64,000 bases of DNA, taken from Misgurnus anguillicaudatus (Eukaryota; Chordata; Actinopteri; Cypriniformes; Cobitidae). A program made the translations under genes and the position numbers. How positions within the stretch are numbered: the stretch's first letter is position 1; each line of letters opens with the position of its first letter. The notes below the pieces were generated by a model. It saw only the letters and a list, made by a program, of their open reading frames with translations, was not told where the DNA came from and searched no databases. The stretch covers positions 48,198,001 through 48,262,000 of the forward strand of contig NC_073358.2 in the NCBI RefSeq assembly GCF_027580225.2. Reading direction: 5' to 3'. Below, piece after piece: positions 55,824-64,000 of the stretch.

Positions 55824-55900
55824 GACAGACAGAGTGAACAGTCAGATAAACATATAAAGAGCCAGACAGTCGGACATGGATAGATAGACCGACAGACAGA
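53844..55900. repeat. GACA/GATA tetranucleotide array with a higher-order unit
   Basis: About 2 kb is dominated by gaca and gata runs, with islands of another phrase (tttggcat, then gaaggacactta, then tttttaagagtatagata) at about 53871, 54411, 54822, 55296 and 55634. So the array has a higher-order repeat of roughly 340-540 bp. The same composition gives very long minus-strand frames of repeating CLSV/YLSI residues, which are not genes. Related Bkm-type GATA/GACA repeats are known from vertebrate sex chromosomes. Confidence 0.9.
53957..54336. mobile_element. hAT-like MITE inside the GACA/GATA array
   Basis: The left end cagagatgggaagtaac mirrors the right end tacttttcccatctctg. The interior has tactttgttactgtacttgag and its rough complement. 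The flanks read atagatag on both sides (53949-53956, 54337-54344), an 8-bp duplication, although GATA repeats could produce it by chance. Confidence 0.8.
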
Positions 55901-56737
55901 TTAAATAAGAAACGTTTGCAGCGGCCATAAATTAGAAACTAGAACATTAGTTTATTAAAACCTGCTTGGTCTGGATATGGACCTGAATGTCCGAAAAAGC
56001 CATCAATGTATTCACCAAATTCTTATCACAAACAAGCTGAAGCACAAACAAATATCTCAATTATTTACTTCTTGCATCAAGAGCCTTAGATGTAAATTCA
56101 GCGTAACAAACAAGGTCACTGGATTTTAATAACTAAATGTATTCAGTTAAGAATGTTGTTTTTGTAAGCCTCGTTTCTCTCAACATCTAACGTATAGTAT
56201 ATAAATTTCCAACACAGCATGTCCAGTTCATTAAAACAGGAACTTTTGAAGTGTGGAGTGGACGACGGCAGGCCATTTTTCTAAAGGTAAGCTAATTTAT
56301 ACAGCAGCAACAGACAATCTAATTAAAAAGACCAAATTAAAGGCAAGAGTGAAACAGAGGCGCTGCAATTTCAACCTAATGCGAACAACTTTACATTGTC
56401 TTTATTCAATGTGTTAATGAGTTTTGGACAGGGACACAGGGCAGTTCCATCATGGATATTGTCTTTCCACACCACCGCCGAGAATGAGCTGTCACAGGCT
56501 TTTAACGGCAACGCGTGCAGGACGATGGATTTAGCCCAGAGGTCGCAGTACAGTGTAAGCCTCGCTCTGTGGATCTCTGACACGTACACATGATGGAAGA
56601 AAGAGAGTCTTGTATGATCACCGCTTGTAAATGCTTGTTCAATGAACACGATTTCAGCAGAGGAACAGAGCCTGTAATTATTGTCAAATGCTCATCATTG
56701 ATTTTACAGATTTTACAACATTAAGTGAAAGAGCTTC
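55901..56737. other. no gene recognised; unique-looking DNA
   Basis: The stretch near 56390-56680 is less AT-biased and carries short frames on both strands (56371-56649 minus, 56396-56593 plus), none with a recognisable domain. It may be an intronic or regulatory remnant. Confidence 0.4.
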
Positions 56738-56741
56738 TTAA

Positions 56742-57563
56742 AGGGATAGTTCGGCCAAAAACGATATTAAACCCATGATTTACTCACCCCCAAGCTGTCC
56801 GAGTTGCATATGTCCATCGTTTTTCAGACAAACACATTTTCGGATATTTTAGAAAATATTTTAGATATTTCTGTTCATTAAATGTTATGTTACGGGGTCC
56901 AGCAATAGTCCACGACCTTCAAGTCCAAAAAAGTGGGTCCATCATTCACAAATTAAATCCACACGGCTCCAGGATGATAAACAAAGGTCTTCTGTGGGTA
57001 ATCCGTGCGGTGTTTTTGTAGAAATATCCATATTTAAAATGTTATTAACTTTATAAACTAGCTTCCGGTAGCGCCGCCATCTTAGACTCAGGAGAGAGGA
57101 TTAGCGTAGTGTACGCACTTTTCTTAGTGACGTATGACAAATTCGGAGGGCGGGGGCACCGAGCAGCAGCAGAGAAACTCTGTACGCTGCGTAAGCTCTC
57201 ATCCTGAATGCGCATCACTCCAAAATGGCGGCGCTACCGGAAGCTAGTTTATAAAGTTAATAACATTTTAAATATGGATATTTCTACAAAAACACCGCAC
57301 GGATTACCCACAGAAGACCTTTGTTTATCATCCTGGAGCCGTTTGGATTTAATTTGTGCAGGATGGACGCACTTTTTTTGACTTGAAGGGCGTGGACTAT
57401 TTCTGGACCCCGTAACATAAAATTTAATTAAAAGAAAGATCTAAAATATTTTATAAAATATCCGAAAATGTGTTTGTCTGAAAAACGATGGACATATGCA
57501 ACTCGGACAGCTTGGGGGTGAGTAAATCATGGGTTTAATATCGTTTTTGGCCGAACTATCCCT
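56742..57563. mobile_element. 822-bp TTAA-flanked palindrome with about 340-bp arms
   Basis: The left arm from agggatagttcggccaaaaa is mirrored by the right arm ending tttttggccgaactatccct, with few mismatches over about 340 bases. Both arms include the gatgataaacaaaggtcttct stretch or its complement and the gcttccggtagcgccgcca block. The loop is about 130 bases of GC-richer DNA. TTAA flanks both sides (56738-56741, 57564-57567). Confidence 0.92.
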
Positions 57564-57780
57564 TTAAGGAATGGCTGAAAGATATACAATATTTCAGGGT
57601 CAGCATGTCAGAAATGAAGGAACAATTGAGAGCTGTCTGTCTGTCAACCCATCCATCACTAGCTGTTTTTACAGTATGACTCTCACCAGTTCTTGATTCT
57701 GACTGCACATTTTGACTGAAGAGTTAACCATCATCCTGGGAACCTATTTCCTACATGGCTTTACTGTCATGTCTCTCATA

Positions 57781-58918
57781 TGTGACCCTGGACCAGAAAA
57801 TAAGAGTACAATTTTGAAATTGAGATTTATACTGAAAGCTTTCTATTTCTATTGTATGGTTTGCTATTGGTGCAAAAAAAAAAAAAAAATCACCTTTAAA
57901 GTTGTCCAAATTAAGTCCTTAGCAACACATGTTACTAATGATAAATACATTTTTGATATATTTACGGTAGGAAATTTACAAAATATCTTCATGTAACATG
58001 ATCTTTACATAATAACTTAAAGGGGGGGTTCAATGGTATTTCATGCATTCTGACTTATTAACACAGTTATAGAGTTGTTTCCTCATGCTAAACGGCAAAG
58101 TGTCAAAAGAGCAGTTGGGCGTGTTTCAGAGTATTTCTGTTCCGAATCCACTTCGCCAGGGTTCATACAAGTTTCGAAAGTTTTTTTTTTTTTGATTATG
58201 GGTCCAACTGATGTTTCAGGAGTTTTCTATACGTATCACTTCTTTATATGGACACTTCCCCCAGAAAACCCCGCCCACCCGTCAATCAGCGGGAGATGCT
58301 AGCACTTGCAAACATCTTATCACGCGACACAGCTTTGTTTAATTTTAAAAGTCAACAATGGCATGAAAGAAGAAGTGTGTTTTTGGATGTAAGGAGAAGA
58401 AATCCAGCATTATGGAAACAATGGATATAGTTTATTATCCGGGGTAGCAGCGGAGTTTTGTGTGTGTGTTTGATGCGCTGGATTTTCCCAATCGGGTCAT
58501 AAATTGCACGTGGTAAGTAAGACTTCTGTGTTATGTTGGAAATAGGCGCGTGCATATTATATAAATGACACAAACATGTACTGAATCATAAGTTAAACAG
58601 TGTTGTATAGTGTTGCATGACTCGTACTCACTCCTCCTGCGGTATAACTCCTCCTTCTTCATTTTTCGTACGTTATCGGAAAGATTCGGTAAAGCTAATC
58701 TTTCTTTTATAAATCTGATTAAACTAAAAACTCTTTGGAGATATAAAGGATGTCATACTACTCTATAGGTACTCCAGATTAACATCAGAAATGCAGAAAC
58801 AGCGTGTGTTACGTGAGCTTTAATGATTTTTGGCATAAAAAATCGATAACTTTGACACATTCAATGTACTGTTGTTGGCTATTGCTACAAATATACCCAT
58901 ATAGACTGGCTTTGTGGT
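57781..58918. mobile_element. TGTGACCCTGG-type palindromic MITE split by another repeat
   Basis: The left end tgtgaccctggaccagaaaa and the block ttgtccaaattaagtcctta are followed at about 58018 by foreign DNA. The MITE resumes at about 58820 with ttaatgatttttggcataaa, tattgctacaaatataccc and a ctggctttgtggt end. The family's right end should mirror the left, and it is recognisable but clipped. Confidence 0.75.
58018..58815 (+). repeat. interspersed repeat, the uninterrupted homologue of 24855-31325
   Basis: Starts ttaaagggggggttcaatgg and includes tatttcatgcattctgactta and, near 58154, cttcgccagggttcata. In the other copy that place reads gccaag, the LTR element, then ccaaggttcata, so this is the empty site. 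It continues with ccagcattatggaaacaatg and aatcataagtta. The right end is near gagctttaa. Confidence 0.75.
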
Positions 58919-59153
58919 ACAACTATTACTCTAAAGTTTTTGTTCCTCTAACATAATAAAATAGATTAATTTGATCGATATTTATGTCAACACTGCAACA
59001 CTTTCTTACTTTTATTTATTATTATTATTATTTTCTTATTTTTGTCTTGTTTTCAGTACAAATATCTAAAAATTCTTAAATCAAGATGTATTTTCTTGAT
59101 GAGCAAAATGACCTAAGAAAATATAGTCTTTAAAGTCTACGTTTACAATTTAA

Positions 59154-61023
59154 AGGATTAGTCCATTTTCTTAAAAAAATCCAGATAATTTACTCACCAC
59201 CATGTCATCCAAAATGTTGATGTCTTTCTTCGTTCAGTCGAGAAGAAATTATGTTTTTTTAGGAAAACATTCCAGGATTTTTCTAATTTTAATGGACTTT
59301 AATGGACCCCAATTAGGGCTGGGACAACAAAAAATACATCAACGCAAAATATGCGCGTTGATTCGTCAGACCCAAAATGGCGGCGCTGTAGAGTAGTATT
59401 AACGCGAGTGGCTCCAGTCCACATCGGTTTCACACCGCAAGTGTGAGCAGTGAGTAAGCAGCGCATGTTTTTTTCAGCGCCCTTGTTAATAAGCATGCAC
59501 CCCGCCGCATGAGCAGCGCGAGCTCGCGGCGCTGTAGATGCAGTCCTGCGATTGCTTCTGCATATTTTTGCTGTGCTGCTCACGCTCAAAGTGACAGTGC
59601 TTTGTTTATGGTTTAAATGCTCGTGGATTGACGCGAAAAAGTGTCATTTTATCATAAAATTATGAATGTGATGCCAAGTGTATTTTAAACAGTCACGACT
59701 TTGAGCAATTTCACAGAAAGCAATGAAATACACAGTTGCCAAAAGACTGCGCTTTCTTTCACTCTCTTCCCACCAGTAAATTAGTTCTCATCTATCTTAA
59801 CAAACTTAAGAGAAAGAGATTTAATTATGTATGTGTCTCTTAAGTCTATAATTGTGTTTATATCTGTCATTACATGGACAGAACAGCACGAAAACAATGT
59901 GGATTAAACAAATCAAGTTATAAAAATTACACTGACCATCAAAAGGCACATTGAAAAGGTTTTGCTCATAAATGCATGCATGTAAAATAAAGTAATGTGA
60001 ACTTGACATTTTTATACTGTTACTAAACTGCACAGTATGCACTGCAAATGCTTTATTGAATGCTACCTCTGACTAAGAATGCATTATTTTGCACTTGTAA
60101 AGTCTTTTTAAATTTTGAAATTTTAAGAACAATAAACATATATTGCAATGTTAAGGAATTCAGTTTTCCCCCCATTCAGATATGTCAATCAACATGTATA
60201 AATTGCTATTAGTTGATTAAGGGGGAGATAATCGAGAATCGAATCAAAGTCGAATTGGACTGATAAAATGAATCGTTAGATTAATTGATGCATCGAAAAA
60301 ATGGTCGTTAGATTAATCGTTTAAAAAATTTTTTATCCCAGCCCTAACCCTTAACAGTTTTAATGCAGTTTAAAATTGCAGTTTCAAAGGACTCTAAACA
60401 ATCCTAAACGAGACATAAGGGTCTTATCTTTTTTAGCATTTTTGGCAAGAAAAATAAAAAATATGCACTTTTAAACCACAACTTCTAGCGACCTCACATA
60501 ATACGTCATCAGGTCAAGAGATCGCGGATGACGTATCGAAACTGCGCCCCAGTGTTTACAAGTGTGGAGAAAGAGGACCGTTCCGACGTTGTTGTATGTC
60601 GAATGATACTAATTAATGTCTTTGTGTCAGTTTATTGTTTTAAATGGTCCGCAAATGTGCGTTTCATATATGTAACACGTGACCTTTCAACGCAATTACG
60701 TAGATCGCGCTGGCTCGTTACACAGCCGGAGGAAGATGAGAAGTTGTGGATTAAAAGTGCATATTTTTCTTGACAAAAATGACAATGTTTCGCTAGATAA
60801 CACCCTTATGCCTCGTTAGGGATCGTTTAGAGTCATTTAAAACTGCAATTTTAAACTGCATTAAAACTGTTAAGTGTTGGGGTCCATTAAAATGAAAATA
60901 TCCTGGAATGTTTTCCTAAAAAAACATAATTTCTTCTCGACTGAACAAAGAAAGACATCAACATTTTGGGACATGGTGGTGAGTAAATTATCTGATTTTT
61001 TTTTAAGAAAATTGACTATTCCT
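59154..61023. mobile_element. TTAA-flanked palindrome swollen by a hAT-like insertion
   Basis: The left arm aggattagtccattttctta to ttaatggacccc mirrors the right arm ggggtccattaaaatg to aagaaaattgactattcct. Between them an inner pair (aatgcagtttaaaattgcag against aactgcaattttaaactgca) continues the fold. TTAA lies at 59150-59153 and 61024-61027. The short frame at 60528-60773 is in its loop and is not recognisable. Confidence 0.85.
59314..60346. mobile_element. hAT-like non-autonomous element, TAGGGCTGGGA ends, 1033 bp
   Basis: The left end tagggctgggacaac and right end tttttatcccagccct are inverted. Subterminal words gcgcgttgattcg and aatcgttagattaa match the class in which the tips read gggctggga...tcgattaat. 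A clean 8-bp duplication is not seen because the site is diverged. No transposase frame. Confidence 0.75.
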
Positions 61024-61173
61024 TTAAGTGAATTTGCCTAAAACAAGAAATTGTGCTTTTGCTTAATTTAAGCACAAATTCACTTGAATTTTCATTATTT
61101 TTTGTCTAAAAAGTACACTTATTTGTTATTTCTCATTTTGCTCATCAAGAAAATTCATTTTTTTTTTGCAGTG

Positions 61174-62218
61174 CATTTTTTTACATAGTAGTGGCCAAAA
61201 GTTAAAATGTGTGCTTTTGTATGAGGTGTATGGTACAAAATGGTACAAAACACTAAACTTTTAAGAAATGCATAAGCTCATAACACATATGTTGACTACA
61301 GTTTTATCTGTTAAAAATATTTGTTGATCCTCACTCAAGTAATATGTCTTCATAAGCTATGCACATGTGTATTTTTTGCCAAGCCTCCTTAAATTCTTCT
61401 TAAAGCTGAGCTTTATTTTACACACCAATGCAACATGCAATCAATTGTTTAATGCATCTTTAATCAAATATTTAAAATAAAGAGCAAAAAAGTAAATTGT
61501 TCAAAGTTAGACAAAGTTTGGAAACAACTGCATGTATTTGCCCGAGTTGGATGTTGTACAGTCAGCCTCAGTATAGCAAACATAATTTTTTGGTGATTTG
61601 CTGTTCTCTACATACATGAAAAAAAAGAGTTTGTCAAAAATTTAATCAAACCAAACTTTGATGGCCTGAATTTGAAAGGAAGTGACTGTACGGTACATAA
61701 CCCCTGACTTAAGAGCCATGAAGTAGATGTTTCCATATTAAAAAAACTCAACAACAACGGATAGATTTCAAGAGATGTGCGTTTAGATTGAAACTTTAGA
61801 TTTAATATTGTATAAAGGCATGATTCACATGTACAGTAAACCAACTCTGATTCTTTCAGACGTCAGCACCCGGAAGGGCTCAGACTAATACGTTTCGATT
61901 CGTCATTTGACATAAAACTAATAGCCTGCTGGCCGCTCAGGAAGTGGGAGAGTTAAATGGTTAAAGCAAAACCCAGCGTGAAAGAGCTCTCTGTCCTTTT
62001 CCTACCGCTCCATCACTTCAACTCTTCAAGACTCAAAAAGGGATTAGCCTGATATTCGTGGCCATCGTAAATAATTGATGCTTACGTTTAAAACAATCTT
62101 GAAGAATCTCAAGTCATTTAGCATGCGATGCATATTTGATGCTCTTTTTTTAAATCCTTTCTGCCAGTATGAGGGTAAAAAAGTCTCTACATATTCAGAA
62201 GACTGGTTGTTGGTTAAC
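61174..62218. other. no gene recognised; unique-looking DNA
   Basis: The part near 61860-62090 is less AT-biased (gcctgctggccgctcaggaag) and non-repetitive within the window. It may be intronic or regulatory. The minus-strand frame at 61608-61844 has no domain. Confidence 0.4.
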
Positions 62219-63324
62219 AGTGTTCGGCATAACTAGTTACGAAATAATTTGATACTGTAATTTAATTACTTTTTCCCTTGAAAAAGTAAAGTAAGGGATT
62301 ACTTATTTTTTCAGTAATTTAATTACAGTTACTTCTGATGTAATTGAATGAAATATGGACTGTAGATCAATTATATATAATACAATAGTGGATTTAAAAT
62401 TTAAATTTAAAGTCTAACGTTAAAATGCATGTTTTTTATGTATCCTCCTCACTTTAAATACTTTGGTGAGTTATTAAGAATAATGGTAACACTATAGTGT
62501 AGCTTCTTACTATTACTGTTTGGTTATTACACTGCAAAATGATTTAAGAAAAAAAATTCTTAGTATTTTTGTGTTGTTTTCAGTAAAAATGTCTAAAAAT
62601 GGATTTTGCTTTTGATGAGCAAAACGACCCAAGAAAATAAGTCTAGTTTTTAGACAAAAAAGTGATTTTGTGCATAAAACAAGCAAAAAATCTGCCAGTG
62701 GGATAAGCAATTTTTTTTTCTTAAACACTAAGTTTAAGAAAAAAAATTTGCTTATCCCACTGGCAGATTTTTTTGCTTGTTTTATGCACAAAATCACTTA
62801 AAGTTGATATTTTTGGTTTAAAAACTAGACTTTTTTTAGTCGTTTTGCTCATCAAGAAAAAGCATCTTAATTTAAGAATATTTGAGAGATTTTTACTGAT
62901 ATCAAGACAAAAATACTAAGAATTTTTTTCTTGAAAATAATTTTTTTGCAGTGTAGCATTAATATTGCTGAAATATTGGCTGTTTATTAATACTTAAAAT
63001 GCACATATTAGTACCTGATTTAGCAAAACCTTATTTTACATCCTTAATACCCAATTCCTATCAATACTTAAATTTAGCAACAAAGTATTAATAAGCAATT
63101 TTACAATTTGGACCTTTAAAAGTCTGACTAGAATAATTAATGTACTTTTATATGATTTCTTGTGCCGTTTCAGCTTTGTATTATTTACTAAATAGGATTT
63201 AGAAAGTAATTAGTAAAAAGTAATTAAATACTTTTTGGAGGGAGTAATTTGTACGGTAATCTAATTACATGATTGAAAATGCAATTAGTAAATAGTAATA
63301 GTAACTAGTAACTTACCCAACACT
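62219..63324. mobile_element. AGTGTTGGG-type TIR element opened by a CACTGCA MITE
   Basis: The left end agtgttcggcataactagttac mirrors the right end gtaactagtaacttacccaacact. The interior near both ends is built from taatttaattac / gtaattag words. The inner MITE occupies 62530-62953. Confidence 0.8.
62530..62953. mobile_element. intact palindromic CACTGCAAAA MITE, 424 bp
   Basis: The left end cactgcaaaatgatttaag mirrors the right end attttttttgcagtg. The fold continues through ttgatgagcaaaacgac / gtcgttttgctcatcaag and a perfect inner pair (gtgcataaaacaagcaaaaa against ttttgcttgttttatgcac). The centre is aacactaagttt. Non-coding. Confidence 0.9.
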
Positions 63325-64000
63325 ACATTAAAGCAAGGGTTAGCGATATTTTGTAGATTTTAACAGAACAAATTAAACTTAAATAATAAATAAGATGTAT
63401 AACATGAAACAATGCTTCAATATTTTTGTACATGTTACTGTTTTGCTAGTTTGTTTTTCACCTTTGTAAAGGATTTTATTTTTTAGAAAATGTCAGCAGT
63501 GTTGCAGGTCCAAATTGTGACAAAATATCCCATAGAAAATGTGTCCTGCTGTATTATATTATATATGTATTATATAAACATTATTTTTTTTACTGAGCAG
63601 AGACAGATAGCTACAGTATGTTCCCTTAAGACACGTGCCCACACAACGAAGTACACAATGTTAAAAACGCAGGAACAATCAGTATCCTTCAATCTGCTGT
63701 GGTCGCTGGGGGGCGTTTTCTGACAAAAAACTTCTGGTTTTGAGTGAATTACCATGGACATTTCATACTGATCAACTTTACGCGGCACTGCATTCACGAT
63801 CTGTTATTACACGCTACACTTGCAATATTTTGCAAATGCAATATGTATTTGGCAGCCACGAGCTCAAAAACTTAGCTTTAAAGTTCTCAAATTTAGTTTA
63901 TATGAAAACATAGATACAATGAGTACGCAGTGAGCATGCTGATTTAAACAATAAATGCCAATAAAAACAAATCTGCTGGCTATAAAGGAAAACCTGATCC
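63325..64000. other. no gene recognised
   Basis: AT-rich sequence to the window edge, with small frames on both strands around 63490-63800 and no repeat with definable ends. Confidence 0.5.

Larger units (their letters stand above)
58991..61173. mobile_element. CACTGCA..TGCAGTG MITE opened by a palindrome
   Basis: The left arm (cactgcaacactttctta, then ttgtcttgttttcagtac, then cttgatgagcaaaatgac) pairs with the right arm (cattttgctcatcaagaaaa, then ttttttttttgcagtg). It is the same family as the intact copy at 62530-62953. The palindrome at 59154-61023 is inserted between the arms. Confidence 0.75.

Overview
The window looks like a teleost fish genome, most likely a cyprinid. It is AT-rich, has no bacterial-style gene packing, and is crowded with fish-type repeats: palindromic MITEs, hAT-like elements with 8-bp target duplications, a decayed Tc1 copy, tRNA-derived SINEs, and a Ty3/Gypsy retrotransposon. 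I find no complete host gene. The window reads as intergenic DNA or a very large intron. The only host-gene-like signals are a possible terminal exon at 14565-14700 with tandem poly(A) signals near 15521-15533, and a CpG-richer stretch at 12420-13340 with candidate splice donors on both strands. Neither is secure.

The main coding object is an LTR retrotransposon at 24997-30877. Its 317- and 316-bp LTRs differ by one substitution and one T indel. It has 5-bp target duplications (ccaag), a tRNA-Pro type primer binding site, and gag, zinc knuckle and protease followed by INTEGRASE and only then reverse transcriptase/RNase H. That is the Ty1/copia-like pol order of the Gmr1 clade of Ty3/Gypsy. 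The Gag C-terminal half resembles a SCAN domain. The reading frame is broken once, in a run of eight T inside the integrase catalytic core. The element sits inside another interspersed repeat, and a second copy of that repeat near 58.02-58.6 kb shows the empty site.

Layout: 0-6.4 kb has sparse MITEs. 6.86-8.14 kb is a Tc1 relic split by a CCGTGG-type hairpin. 10.5-15.9 kb has small MITEs, a SINE and the gene-like signals. 16.4-21.3 kb holds two Russian-doll nests. 22.8-24.5 kb is a hairpin element whose interior has become a minisatellite. 25-31.3 kb is the retrotransposon in its host repeat. 32.4-35.25 kb is a tandem triplication built from three MITE families. 35.27-40.76 kb is a large tandem repeat with about 119-bp sub-repeats that carry CTCF-like motifs. 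40.8-52.7 kb has long TTAA-flanked palindromes, a 2-kb hAT-like element, and a palindrome holding a solo LTR plus a hAT MITE. 53.8-55.9 kb is a GACA/GATA array. 56.7-63.3 kb has further palindromes nested in one another.

All family calls rest on reading terminal repeats, target duplications and protein motifs by eye. No database search was possible.
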